Shown: positions 50,801 to 62,932 of the stretch, one piece after another
Numbering within the stretch: position 1 is the first letter of the stretch
Layout of the letters: every line of letters starts with the position of its first letter
From: Carassius auratus
Taxonomy: Eukaryota; Chordata; Actinopteri; Cypriniformes; Cyprinidae
Length of the DNA stretch: 64,000 nucleotides
Direction: 5' to 3'
NCBI RefSeq assembly: GCF_003368295.1
Contig: NC_039253.1
Span: 6,904,193 to 6,968,192, forward strand
The notes under the pieces: model-generated
What the model saw: only the letters and a program-made list of their open reading frames with translations
Told to the model about the DNA's origin: nothing
Databases searched by the model: none
Made by a program: the position numbers and the translations under genes

Positions 50801-51255
50801 TCTGTTGTTTCTTTTGTGAGAAGCTGGAGGACGGGCCTCATGACAACGGCTGGTTGCATGCAGGTGTCGTAACTCTCAAATCCCAGCGTGATTCCAGGGA
50901 GGAGATTGTCTCTGGAGTTGATCTCGTCCAAAGAGAACTTCATCGCCAGTGCGAGGGACAAACCAAATGTGCTAATTCTGCCAAAACACAAGGATAAAAA
51001 GTGATTGTAGGAGCAAAGCATTTTCAGATTTGGTAGACTTCCTTCAAGATTTTACCTGTTGCACTCAAGATCGTCAGGCTTCACCCGTTTGCTCAGATCA
51101 CTGGTCAGTTCATTAATGGGGAAAAGTCCTCCTATCAGAATATCTCCAGGTGATTTAAAAAGATCGGTTGAGATGTTCTTGAACCACGATGGATTCTCGC
51201 TCAATCCCGACTCTAGAATGCCACAGAACACCAGAAGTGTCCATTCCTTAGCCAT
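44831..51255 (-). CDS. tas1r3: tas1r3, taste receptor type 1 member 3 (8 coding exons)
   Basis: Minus-strand coding exons: 51255-51056, 50977-50677, 50078-49722, 47550-47134, 47037-46834, 46364-46244, 46084-45714, 45397-44831 (stop TAG at 44833-44831). They join to 2538 nt, 845 aa; human TAS1R3 is 852. T1R3 is the shared class C GPCR subunit that dimerises with T1R1 or T1R2 in taste cells; fish T1R dimers mostly sense amino acids (family knowledge). Seen: a short hydrophobic N-terminus (signal peptide); a Venus-flytrap domain (about 25-490) with IGGLFPINE, RVIAIIGPNSS, ETFPSFMRTVP and FGWNWVSVVGSDDEYG; the cysteine-rich linker (about 494-555) with VRRVKGFHSCCFDC; and seven membrane segments (about 565-820). 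GSDDEYG and RRVKGFHSCC favour T1R3 over T1R1/T1R2. Exon sizes 200, 301, 357+417, 204, 121, 371+567 match the usual six T1R exons, with exons 3 and 6 each split once. Confidence 0.95.
46472..46736. repeat. cyprinid 'AAAGGGATAGTTCACC' element, left end lost, in a tas1r3 intron
   Basis: Sequence words GAAATGAAAATTTTGTCATC, CAACAGAAGATATTT and GAATGTGGGTAACCAAA, and the right end GGTGTACTATCCCT followed by TTAA (46733-46736). It lies in the intron between coding exons 5 and 6. Related copies: 48640-48718 and 62552-62932. Confidence 0.7.
48085..48718. repeat. palindromic element in tas1r3 intron 3
   Basis: Left arm ACATCAGTGGTTCTGTAA, ...GAATACTTTTTGTGTGCAAA is mirrored by TTTGCACATAAAAAGTATTC and ACCACTGATGT on the right. 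It ends with GGTTGAACTGTCCCT followed by TTAA (48715-48718). It sits in the large intron that splits the ligand-binding domain of tas1r3. Confidence 0.6.
49035..49300. mobile_element. palindromic MITE in tas1r3 intron 3
   Basis: Terminal inverted repeats CCTGTTGAAAAAAAA and TTTTTTTTTCAACAGG. A second inverted pair, GAAGCATGGCAGC and GCTGCCATGCTTC, lies inside, with internal repeats of 'AACCAGCTCATGAC' in both orientations. The element is almost wholly self-complementary and has no coding capacity. Confidence 0.8.
50125..50450. repeat. probable degenerate MITE in tas1r3 intron 2
   Basis: GGCAGGAATACACTACATGA resembles a known cyprinid element start, and AGTAGTGTATGATGG is an internal inverted echo. 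The right end is unclear. Confidence 0.35.
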
Positions 51256-53290
51256 CCTGGAGGGCGATCAATCCAGGAGGCATGAATAAGCACATCACTA
51301 TATCATGGACATTAATAAATGAAAGTGAAATAGCTGGACTGACCTCAGTTGAAGTATTGCTTAGGCTCTTCTTGCTTTGATGTGTTGCGATTGCCTTGAT
51401 GGCGAGTGATTATGATGGTTTGACGGTCAACCGACAACACGTAAATGAGAGAAACAACCCGCCCCATGCTTTTGTGATCAGCTTTCATGTGCTTTGCATG
51501 TAAATTAAGGGTCTACATCAAGTTTCATTCTGGCTTCACATGGAAATGTTCTGGTCTCTCCTCAACGTTCAAGCATGCTGAGTAAAGCTCTCGTTCATTG
51601 CTATATTGTTAGTTGTTGGTCTTTTCCACTATTAGTGCAAAGCTGTTTTCCAGTAAAAGTCTGTGGAGTTTTTTATGCACTAGTTATAAAGTTATACTTT
51701 TGTACATAACACATAGGAGACAAAGAAAATTGGTATTGTTCTTAAACAGGTGTGTTTTCTCAATCACAGTACTTTTTCAGAAACACTTTGTGTATCGCAG
51801 TGTCAGAACACGAGCCCAGAAAATAGATCTGATTCAAAATATTTATCTGGAAAAACGTGTTGAACAAACAATGGAGGCAGCTTGCACAATGCATTTGTAC
51901 AGAAATTGTGGGAATTTCCATAGTTTTTGTTTGTGGCTTTGATTCAAAGTGCTTCATGATGGATGCGGGCCCATGCATGAATGATAGCGAATTAAACATC
52001 TGAAAGACGTCATCATGGACCTTTGGCACAAATATGCACAGCCAAGGGTATTTATGTAAGTTTTTATTATCATTATTTATTCTGATTTATACATTTATTA
52101 TACAACCCATTTTTAAAAATGCATGTTTCAGAGATGTAGAACTGATTTTTTGACCTAAGACTTAGATTAAGATGTTTCTGAATATTCCAGATATCCATTG
52201 GAATTCCATTGGAAGTCACGTACAATACTATGGGTGCCTAAAGGATTTGCATAAATGTAACATCAGATGTATAGTGTCAAAACTGCTGGTTAGATATTTG
52301 CATGACATTTTGACTGTTGTTCAAATGAATCGCAGCTACAGCCACATGTTTACAAGAGCTTTGCATACATGTGGAGCGAGACGTAGTATTACCCGCTTAT
52401 ATTTTCATTGGTCATAGTTTTTGCTTGTATTTTTTTTGTTAATCTCACTCAAAGAATTGTGGTTGAATGGCAAAAAATCCAGACAATGAACAGATTAAAC
52501 ATTACTGGCAGAGTGTAAATACATGAACAGGGCTAACTTCAGCTATTTAGTGCATTATGAACGACATCAATCAATAGGTTTTAATTGCAGTTTGATTTGA
52601 CCTTTTATTACAGCTGATTTATTCGGACAACCTTAATCATATCTCTTGTGTCACTAACCAGCAGAGGGCAAAATTACATTAAACCAAGGTCTTCCCTATT
52701 AAAAGAGGAAATCATTCTTCGTAGTATCTTCCTGGCAATCTTGACGTCAACCGGTAAAGACACAATAATGTATCCCACTTTTAATCTACCTCTAAGCTTA
52801 TTGCAACATCTTAATATTTTACTTTTGCTTTCTCTCTCTTCTTTTAGTTTGCACGTATTGCTTTCTCTTTTTTTTAAGAAAGACTGGAGCACATGATTAT
52901 AAAACAAGTTTCCTCTGCAGATTTTGGCTTTGATGTTCAGATGTGGATGTCAGCATAGGGGCGCTTGTATGTGGCCCAGCTGCAGAAGAAGCTACATGTT
53001 AGGACAGCCTTCCTCAAAGTGCACCGGGTGTGTGCGTAGGTGGATCTTCCACCTTGCCTCTTCCTGTATGTGTAGGTGTGGATGAGCAGGTGTGTGCGTA
53101 GGTGTGGATTTGAGTGAGTTATGACCAAGCTGCACATTTGGACTTTGTTTTATGCTCTGAGGCTGCATTAAATATGCAGGTTTAAAGGCTGATTCATGTA
53201 CTCGTTTTACTCAAGCTATATACTCATTAAAAGCAGGATAATTAAATTTTACACTTAAAATGTACACTTAAAATGTCTTGTATAGAAAAG
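51256..53290. other. stretch upstream of tas1r3, no further gene seen
   Basis: Upstream of the tas1r3 start codon no TATA box or CpG island could be singled out. The rest is AT-rich. A small tandem motif GTGTGTGCGTAGGTG occurs at about 53025-53105. Open frames are short and without family likeness. Confidence 0.4.
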
Positions 53291-53319
53291 TAAAGAAAAA
53301 AAAGGGTAACTTAAGTGGC

Positions 53320-54260
53320 ACAACAGCTTGCTACCGCTGTAAAAATCTGTAAGTTACACTTTTTATATACCCCTAAAAGGTGCATTAGTAGTACTAATTT
53401 GCATTATTTAGAGTAGATAAAGCATGCAAATTGGTTTCTTATTGTGGCCAGAACCTGAAATGTACACTTTTATACTTCATTAACCACTGAAAGTGCTTGT
53501 AAGTACTAATTCACATAATTTATAGGTATAGATGAAGCATGTATCACAGTTTTAAATTTTTTGTTGGAGATATGTAAACAGGAAAGTAAATTAAATTTGC
53601 TAAAACACTAGTTTAGTTTGCAAAAAAAAGCACCTTTTTGTTATTGTGGCAATAATCTGAAAGGTATGCTTCTGTACATCAGACTACTAAAAGCTGCTTA
53701 TTATTACCATTTTGCATAACACATGGATAGATAAAGCTTGTATCTGGCCTTAAACTTATTTTCAGTTGGAAATATGTAAACATAGGAAAGTATATTTTAT
53801 AGCTCGTCAAAATGTTTTTGCAAAATTTGATACCTTCAGTGACACAACAGCTTGTTAAAGTGGCAATAATATGGATTTCATACTTTTCATACCTCTTAAA
53901 GGTGCATATTAGTACTAATCTGCATAATTTATGGGTAGATAAACAAACTTCTTTGTAACTATAAAAACAGCAACATAGGAAGGTACATTTTAGCTTGTCA
54001 AAATGTTTTCACAAAAAAGAAGAAGAGATTCCTATAGTGGTAGACTTGTTATTGTGTCAATAATGTGAAAGCTATTTTTTACCTTAAATTCCACTAAAAG
54101 GTGCATATTAGTAATATTTTAAACAAATACTACATATTTGCAAAATTTACGGGTAGTTCAAGCATTATCTGTCCTCAGACTTCTTTGCACTTGGAAATAT
54201 GTCCACAGGAAAGTAAAATTAGTTTGTCAAAATATTTTCCTGCTTGTCATGTTTTTAAGT
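53320..54260. repeat. diverged tandem array, ~200-bp unit, about 4.5 copies
   Basis: Each unit starts with TTATTGTGGCAATAA and contains GTGCATATTAGTACTAAT, ATTTATGGGTAGAT, GGAAATATGTAAACA and CTTGTCAAAATGTTTT. Unit starts are near 53439, 53641, 53855 and 54049 (spacing 202, 214, 194), with a partial unit before the first. Divergence between units is considerable. There is no coding frame. Confidence 0.75.
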
Positions 54261-55738
54261 GCTCAACAATGCAATCTTGGTAGATGGTAACCCTTTGCAT
54301 GCAAAAATTTACAGTTTTCAGCCAAAGTCTTTAATAAAGCTACACAAGCACCATGTTTCCTTACACTAGATATTTTCCAGACTTCATCATTGGCTTTTGA
54401 AAAGTTTCCAACATTGCGAAATCATGAATTTACAGTTGTATGTAGTTTAAAGGATTATGTATATTTTGTGCACAACTCATTTAGCCCACTCATAAGCACT
54501 AACCTTTCACGCACCATCTCCCAACACACATTTGTTTCTCCACAGGGAACCACTAGGTGGCAGGACCGTGTCTACCAAACAGCATGGGTTGAGGATGCAT
54601 CTTAGCATGCGTCCTGATGTGCCCTGCTTGCACAATATTCCAGAGTATCATTAACGAAGTGTTTAATGACCGCAACAGCATGCTGTTTCATTTTTTTCCA
54701 ATAAACAAACAAAAATGCATGAATAAAGGTTACTGCAAAAAAACAGTGAAAGAGCACACGGATCTAGTGATACGCACAGAGAGGGCAAAAGAGACATGCG
54801 TGGGTGGAAGCCTATGGCCTCGGGGGCTGTACAAGGGTACACAGAGTAGCCAGAGCATGATTGGACAGCTGATATCATGCGTTAAATGTACCTGTTTTCA
54901 GGGAACAGAGATGTGACCGGTTATTAGTCTGCTTGTCCTAACAGCAGATAATTACTCTGTCAACATCATGTGTGTTTGGTTTGTTCAGTGTCTAGTTTAC
55001 GCCTGAGATTTTACAGCTTGCGTAAGAATGCTCCGTTGCCACTATTGCTCAGGTCTGCAGCGTATTGTTTTGCGTAAGAATGTATTTTTTTGTGAAGAAA
55101 GGATGCGTGATGTAACTTTATCCAAAAATCATCAGTTTGCAATGTCAGAAAAGGTGCACGGTCGCAGTGTAGAGTGCGTGGGTGTTTCAGGGAGTGTTGA
55201 AAGCTAGTGCTGTGATCTCCCAGAATGCTGTTCTAGCCTGATTCCCTGGGGACTCACTGCTTTGTTCTGCAGGACTTCCATTTGTGTTGCATCCAAACCC
55301 CCCCCAGCTCCTACCAGACCCCTCGTGTTCCTCTCTCTCCCCACGCCGTGAATGGTTGGATGAGTCCAGCTCTAATCTCCATCAGCGGACCCAGAGAACA
55401 CTGGGCCTGTTGTCAACACGCTGGCTAGATCCACCACAGTCGCTGACAAATGATTAACTAGACTCTCGTTCTCTGCCTCGCTTGATCCTTGCTTTGCTCT
55501 TTTTCCTACTTTCTCTGAAAATCCTGCTCCCTCAACATGCTCCTTTGTCTTCTTCATATACGTCTAACAATAAGACCAAAAAATAATTCTCTGCAATATG
55601 TTTGCATGTACATAAATACTTTGGCAGATGTTTTTTAGAAGAATGAATGTCTTGTGTTTGGGAATACTGGTCAAGTGTTTTGCGAGGTTTTGTTTAACTC
55701 ATGTTACTTGCCACATATATACAGACACATGCATGCAT

Positions 55739-55740
<2 letters not shown>
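54261..55740. other. non-coding stretch, no gene accepted
   Basis: Mixed composition, GC-richer at 55140-55520. One frame after an AG at 55273 stays open for about 50 codons but shows no recognisable domain and ends in a stop without a donor. No RNA gene was seen. Confidence 0.4.

Positions 55741-55779
<39 letters not shown>
55741..55779. repeat. (CA)n microsatellite
   Basis: 39 bp of CA preceded by GCAT units. Confidence 0.95.
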
Positions 55780-55781
<2 letters not shown>

Positions 55782-56879
55782 AAGAACTTTTTATTGTTTA
55801 ATATTTTCAATTTACTAATTGATCAATTAATTTGTTAATGTTAATGTAACATTAATAAATGAATTACCATGCTTAATAAATGCTGTATTGTTCATTGTTT
55901 GATACCTAATACATTACCTAATGTACAAAACTGCTAAAGTAGTTGATATACTTTTGCTAATACTATTCTCTGGAATAGAAAAATAAAGTATTGTATATTG
56001 AGTGTAATCGCGCACAGCACCTTTAAGGAAAAGCACCAGTATGATTGCAACTGCAGCAATTGCATCACCTGCAAGGATTTAGATAAGATAGCAAAGTGCA
56101 AATAAGAACGCAGAATTATTATGATTCAAGGATGAGGAAAATTCTTGTTTATGAAGGTAAGAGTGGTAAGTTTTGCTTTGACAGTCCAAATGTTACGAGA
56201 TAGCCTACAGTTTGATATGATGAAGTCCGTTTTTCTCCAAGTCTGTGAATTAAACTGAAGTCAATCATTTTATTCGCCTTATGCATTCGGGTATCTGGTA
56301 TCCTAACCTGTAATAAAATAAATAGTGTGTGTTTTGTGTTGTAAGTGTGTTAATGATGGTTTTGAATGTTGGTTAAGCCTGCCACCCGCAGTTAAACACA
56401 TACGACTCATCCTCGTTTCCTGTTGTCCCCCTTTATCTACACTTGTCCGACCTGTTCTTCTGGTTCCCATGGGCTGTGTGTAGCTCTGTGCACTTTGTAA
56501 ATATGTGTCTTTGTATGTGTGTGACACACGCACACATGCATAGTCATGGGCACAAACATAAATAAACACTGCCTATGCTGTTGGAAATGTACCAGATGAT
56601 TATTTTCCCCAATCACATGCTCACAAACCTGTCACATTTCAAATACAAGCTCCGTGATTAAAGTCTAACCAATTGAAGCTTAATAGAAAGAGGAGGTAAC
56701 GAATAAAAAATTACTGCCAAATAACAAATGAACAAATCCTATGTCTCTAGCACATCATAAAAACCCAAGTGTAGGGTTAACAAGTAGATGTTCCAAGTTG
56801 GCACAAAATAATTAGCTGACCCTTTCTACATCAGACCAAAGAGAATGCCTCCATCTTTAATCTCTTCAAAATCAGCCAC

Positions 56880-57320
56880 GTTTTTAAAGTGCTTTTAAGC
56901 GAGAGTGAGGACTGAAGAGGGTTACCGCTCTGAGTTATAATTATACATGCATAATTATAGCTCAGAATTGAACACCCAATTGTCACCTACAAATATAGAA
57001 ACGGCGATGTGCATTCTAACCCTGCAACAAGAATAGGTGCTGCTTAAAGACACACGCTCAATCACGCACATATATGTATAATCCCCTCTGAGCTTCCCGT
57101 TTGGCACGCACACTCAAATGAATTCAGCTCATTTAATTTAGCTTTCAGATGTAATGAAGCATAAATTATGAGCTGTCGTAATGTAATTCAGCTGCTCCCT
57201 ACTGTAAAATAGTAAATCATTAGGCTCCTCCACCACCATTAGAGACCTCCAGCAAACTCCATTATAGTTACAGATTACAGTCTGTGAGTCCTCTACTGCT
57301 ATTGTTCCGGAATTGTGATG
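56880..57320. promoter_or_regulatory. candidate conserved enhancer with 36-bp palindrome
   Basis: Repeat-free block rich in homeodomain-type motifs (ATAATTAT, TTTAATTTAG, ATAAATTATGAG, GTAATTCAGCTG). It includes a near-perfect hairpin palindrome at 56930-56965: arms CTGAGTTATAATTAT and ATAATTATAGCTCAG, loop ACATGC. There is no coding potential. The texture resembles known vertebrate conserved non-coding elements; this is judgement, not a database result. Confidence 0.4.
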
Positions 57321-57404
57321 CAGTTCTTGAAATTTTGATTTTGTGATTTTCTGTAGAAGTTTATGTAGCAAAAGTTTAAGTGCAGCTTTTTTTTTTTTGT
57401 TGTT

Positions 57405-57690
57405 AAGGGCTAACTTTAAAGATTCCTGTTAGTAACATACTGGCTGTTTATTAGCACTTATAAAGCACATATTCTGGATGACCATATTCTACATCCCTAA
57501 TCCTACCCAAATACCTACATTTAACAACTACCTTACTATTAATAAGCAGCAGCATATTAGGAGTTCACTGAAGCAAAATCCGTATGCTTGTTCATGGCGA
57601 GAATTGGACCTTAAAATAAAGTGTGACTAACCTGACTGCAATGTAAGTCGATTTGGATAAAAATGTCTGCCACATGCATAAATGTATAAA
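57405..57690. repeat. degenerate MITE followed by a SINE tail
   Basis: The part ending CTTAAAATAAAGTGTGAC (to 57628) is the end of a common 'GTCACACTTTATTTTAAGG' element. The next bases TGTAAGTCGATTTGGATAAA and ATGTCTGCCACATGCATAAA are the conserved tail of a widespread fish SINE/LINE family, also seen in the other orientation at 22433. Confidence 0.6.
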
Positions 57691-60600
57691 TATTTGACTT
57701 CCTGTTAGCTTCTAGTAAGAAAGACTGTCAAACAGTTCTGTTCTCAACACTCTGGTTGTTTGGTTTAAATGTATGGATTTTAGTAGATGCAATTATGCAA
57801 AGCAACTTACATTGCATTGCATTTGATATAGTAGTAGTGACATGATTTTTGGAATTGAACCAGCTTTTGCACCATGCTTTACTGAGCTATAGGAAAGCAT
57901 TGTAGTCTGCGGGATGTTTTCGCCAATAAAAGCAATAGCTCACCTCTCCTTAAGGTGGTTTGTTTCATATCTGTAGCACAACCAGTGTGGTTACAAAGTT
58001 TGAAGGTTAATGGTTTATTACAATAATGCTAGTAATGCTTTCTTTTCAAATGCATAATCTGAAGACATATTTCTTGCCATTTGTTTACGATCATTCAAAT
58101 TATTTCCCAAGACTTGAGAGGCACATTAAGGGTTAAAACAAGACACACAAATGACCTCTGCAGGCTAGAGTTCAACATAATTTCATAGACCTCCACAGGT
58201 AGTTATTCTTGGAAATCCGTGGCACGAAACACCTCTGTCATTTAAAGCTCAGGTAAACTAGAGCAGCCTATGGGTAAATAGGGTTGAAAACAGGTTAATT
58301 GACAACTGTACGAACCCCTGTGTTGTAGCCACAGGCTGAAACCAAAGGTAGCATGTGTGTGCATGTGTAAGTGCAATTATCAGGCTTATGTAAGAGCATA
58401 AGTGGCCCAGGAGCAGTCAGGAATGCAAGCCTTTCTCTGTCCTTTTCTTGATCAGTGGTCCATGTGGGACATTAATGCATAGACTTCAATAAGAGAGCGT
58501 TAGGGATCATTCCAGTCTAGCAGATATTCATACTTGAAAAAAATATATATAAAAATGCAATGTGACGTTAAAAACAGCAACGTCACTGAGTTGGAAATGC
58601 ATTGCATACTAGCTGGAAAAAGTGATTTTTAACTGTTCCGCTGCTTTTAGTTACTCCATAAAACGTGTTTATGTTATTCCCTCTTTCTTAATGAATGAGT
58701 TGATTGAATAATCCCACCTGTTGAGACTCATTCTCACCCCTTGAGACTCACGTATCCACTTTTCCCAGATTCCCACCTGCAGTCTGAAAACGGGGTGCTT
58801 TTTTATGTGGAGCTTTTTTTAGTTGCTTTTTTCGCCGCAGGCTTTTTAAGCTTCTTGGCGCAGGTCTGGATTTGATTTTGCCGCTGTCCTGTTCATTCAC
58901 GGCAGGCTAATATTACCTGACTGGTCATGATGAGTCACAAGACCCTTTATGCCTCATATGTTTTCAGAAGCCTTCAATAGAATGAAGGGATTTTGATTAA
59001 ACTCCAGGTGAGCAGTTAGTCATCTGTCAGATGTGTAGGCGCATCCTGTATGACAGAAGGGAGAATAATATTCTCATATTAAAGAAAAAAAATAATTGTA
59101 AGAGTGGGTGTGATTTTGTGCTACCGTCTGACTGTATGAGACTATGAAACTCCTGTCATCGAGATCACGCATTAGAACATTCATTAAGTATGTGATTTTA
59201 TTACAGGGCTAATTTAAGATCAAAGATATCCTGGGGTTGAAATTATAATAAAGGAAGAGTGCTGTAAGAACAATGTATAGTTGGTACACGTAAAGGATTA
59301 GAAAATTGCCATCATTTACATGTCATTATGCTAACATGTCATCCCCAAATTGTCTTTCTTTCTTCTGTGGGACATGAAAGAAGATTTTGAGAAATGTCTC
59401 AGTGCTGTTGTTGTCTATACAATGGAAATGCAATGAAATGGTGTTTGGCTCCCAACTTTCTTCAAGATATGTTCTTTTGTAGTCTGTGAAAGAAAAAGTG
59501 TGTAGGGCTTGGAACCACATATAGATGACTAAATTTGGTTGGACTATACTTTTAAATACCTCAGTTGGATCAGCTAAACTTTCTTCTATTACAAAACACA
59601 CTACAGTAATCTTCTCTAAAGTTTCATATGAGGCTCTCATAAATTCTAATCAGATTTGTCAAGATTTCAGTGTGAACTGAAAATTTATCATCAAACTTTT
59701 CCTGAAAAAGTCAGTCTGAGCTACGCTTTTGTTCATTATTTTAGAAGAAATATCGGAGAGGTTTTGCTTTAGTGGATAATGACTGAGGACTCCATTAAGT
59801 ATCCTGAAAGAACTGAGTAACAGAACATTTTCCATTCGACTGCCATTAGAAGATCCCCATCTGACTGTAGTCAGACAAAGGTAAAGAACACCCATTTCAC
59901 TTTATTTCACTTTGTACTCTACAATTAAGGGAAGAACGGCAGCAGCAGTGACGTCTTCCTTTGTTTTTAATTATATTTAGCGACATGGTGCCAAGGATAG
60001 AAAGTGACGGAAGCATGCAGTTAATGATAATGATATAAAATAATGATAATTCATAATGATAATGATATAAAAATGCTTCCAAATATGACTAAACTGGGTT
60101 TTGTTGCCTGGCAGTGTAACATTAAATACTGTAAGTTGACAAGGTGGAGGAGGTGATAAGCATCCGATTGCCTGCGGTCATGATGCAAGATTTTGATTTG
60201 TAACTGGTCTTTTTTTCTGTTTGTAAAAATATGAATGGGTTGATTTCAGATGGGGATGATATCATCAAACATTTCAAACAAGCAAGCTGGGCACGCTCCT
60301 CCAACAATAGTCCATCTCCTCCAGTATGCCTCCCTTCACTTTGTAGTGCCTGATGACTCAATCAGTTCTTTTGGCTCTCAAGGCGGTTTACGTCACAATG
60401 GCCATCTTACAGGAAATTCCACATGACTTGAGTGCTGATCACAATAGAACTCAATGTCACCTCACAGGCTGATGGTGCCAAAATGATACATGTGCATTCG
60501 TTCTACTGAGGCAAAGAATCAATGGCCGCAGCCTCAGTTTAAATGAGCTGTCGGAAAGCTAAGATATGCCAGCAGCTGTGCTTGTGTTGACGAACAGTAC

Positions 60601-60790
60601 CAGAGCAGATGTGAATTCGAGCTGGGTGGTATGTACTGTGCAAAGTTGGAAATAAATACGTTTTTGGTCAATCTTTGATTGGCTATCAGTGGCCAGGACT
60701 TTTTTTGTGCTATTTACAGAAAACTTTTTGAAATGCGGAATGTGAAAATGTCACATTGTAACAGCTGAATGTATGTACGTTTTATGACCA
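57691..60790. other. non-coding stretch, no gene seen
   Basis: No supported frame. Part of 59310-59560 (TCTTTCTTTCTTCTGTGGGA, GAAAGAAGATTTTGAGAAAT) belongs to the common cyprinid 'AAGGGATAGTTCACC' repeat. Unique blocks at about 58140-58330 and 58690-58920 could be regulatory, with no specific motif support. Confidence 0.4.
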
Positions 60791-60792
60791 TA

Positions 60793-61108
60793 AATGGACC
60801 ACAAAACCAGTCATAAGGGTAATTTTTCATTTTTAATTGTGATGAATACATCATCTGAAATCTGAATGAATAAGCTTTCCATTGATGCATGGTTTGTTAG
60901 GATGGGACAATATTTGGCTGAGATGACCAAATGAAGTCAAAAATTAGGTTGTGATATTTTTACGGTAGGAAATTTACACAGTATCTTCATGGAACATGAT
61001 CTTTACTTAATATCCCAATGATTTTTGATAATTTTGACCCATACAATGTATTGTTAGCTATTGCTACAAATATACCTGTGCGATTGAGGACCAAAGGGTC
61101 ACAAATGT
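60793..61108. repeat. dispersed repeat 'ACCACAAAACCAGTCATAAG'
   Basis: Starts ACCACAAAACCAGTCATAAG and continues AATAAGCTTTCCATTGATGC, GGTTTGTTAGGATGGGACAA and GGAACATGATCTTTACTTAA to GGGTCACAAATG. I recognise this as a very common zebrafish-type element, here with internal deletions. Confidence 0.7.
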
Positions 61109-61509
61109 GTTTTGTTTCTGTTCATATATTCATTTTGGAGGCTCTCGTGTTGCATAATTAAATCTTTTTATATTTGAGCAATGTTGGCATAAATATTAAC
61201 ACACCAACCATTTTCAGTTAAATTTTCAGCCAAACAACTTTTTTACAATATTGTTACCATAATATAAATTTACTATTTGGTCATAGCTCCCATTGGTTTC
61301 CTCGGTGTGTGTGTTTTGGTTATAGCAGAGGTTTGCGTGTGAAGGAGTGAGCCGACTGTCAGTCTGAAACTAAAATAAGCAGGAGGATGTTACAGGTGCG
61401 TCCTTTTATTTTCAAAACACCTGTACCTGAGTCAGTCAGCGTTAATCACACCTCTGCCGAAGCCACGCCCACCGCTCCGAGCAACCTCAAGGAGACAGGA
61501 GACAGACTT

Positions 61510-61546
<37 letters not shown>

Positions 61547-62551
61547 GCGAAAGACACACATACCCAGTGAAGAGGAAAACGAGTTGTGTTTGTCAGAGAC
61601 AGGAAATGTAATCCTTCAAATATGTAGTCCTGAAGAGAAAGGGTTAAACTAGAAATCGCAATACTGTCATTTAAGGTTCAGAGCGGATCTAATTCACATC
61701 CTGTTTAAGTTTGTCAGCTTTATGTGTCAGTTTTTTTTTTTGCATGCCTTTGTGATGAAACCAATTTTTAAGTTTCCAAATTAATTTGCCTGAATCACTT
61801 AGCTTGACATAACTAAACTACACCGGAGAAACCATTCTAGGAAATACTACATCTTGCCGTCAATGAAGAAAAAAGTTTGTGTCTTTGAAATACTGCAAAG
61901 AGCCTGATTCATTGCATGCCAAGAAAGCTTGTCATCTATAAAATCTATAATTGATCCAGACTGCTGTCCAATTAGTTCTGTATGTCAACTGTTGACTCAC
62001 TTGTGGCTTTTTATTTCTTCTAGTTTTTACAACAATGTTGATGCTTCACTCAAACATAACTAAAAACTCAGTCAATCTCACAAGTCAAGACAGACAGTTG
62101 CTCTTTATCAGTGATAAAGCAGATTTAGTTTAAAACGATGATGCTAAATAGAACTGAACATGTTTCTAGGCACATATGTTTGAAATTACGGCCCTAGGGA
62201 TTTGGCCACCTTCTCTGTGTTTTCTCTGTTGATAATCAGTGGGGAAAACTTACAGGAAACCGCTTGTCCTGAGATGCACTTCAGATATCTGTTCTGTCCC
62301 ACATTAGCAATAGTACACCTCCATTTTATACGTCACTTCTCACACATCCGTGACTCATTTGGATTCCATTGGCTTTAGTGTGCAACCGTTGGTTCCCCCT
62401 TATCCAGACTTGAAGGTGATTGGATGATAGAAGGGGGCTCTTAGTCTGAGAGTGGCCTTTCCCAGCAGACATTACGATGTGCCATGTTGACGAACGAATC
62501 CTCTGAGACAATGGCTTTGAGATGGAATCGAAATCTCCAGGATGTCTAGGA
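61109..62551. other. non-coding stretch with (CA)n
   Basis: A CA microsatellite at 61513-61543 follows a GC-richer unique patch (61400-61500). No gene, no RNA gene, no further repeat family recognised. Confidence 0.45.
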
Positions 62552-62932
62552 TTAAAGGGATAGTTCACCAAAAAAAAAAAAAAATAATAATAATAATTCA
62601 GTTACATTTTGTAATCATTTCTCCCCCTCATCCCATTCCAAATCTGTACCACATTCTTCTGTGGAACACAAAAGAAGATATGAACAGAAAATGTAACATA
62701 AAGAAATCACCCAAAAAAGTATAAAAAGCCACAATTATTCAGAAAATACAAAGCCTGTATACTTTGCAAGTGAGAAAAGCAAATACAATATAAAAATCAG
62801 TTTTACTGAAGAACGGAAACATTTCGGTCACAACATGACCAACTTCAGTACCCAAATTAAATATTTAAAAAATGCAACATACAATAACAGTTATGACATG
62901 AGGGTGAGTAAATGATGACAGTTTTCCTTTAA
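62552..62932. mobile_element. TTAA-flanked 'AGGGATAGTTCACC' MITE
   Basis: TTAA (62552-62555) then AGGGATAGTTCACC; right end GAGGGTGAGTAAATGATGAC...TTTTCCT then TTAA (62929-62932). The inside carries the family words CTGTGGAACACAAAAGAAGA. Non-coding. Confidence 0.75.

Noticed and set aside
55273..55428. Open frame of about 50 codons after an AG, in a GC-richer patch
   Set aside because: No donor before the stop, no recognisable domain, and no neighbouring exon in the same style; kept only as part of a non-coding stretch.
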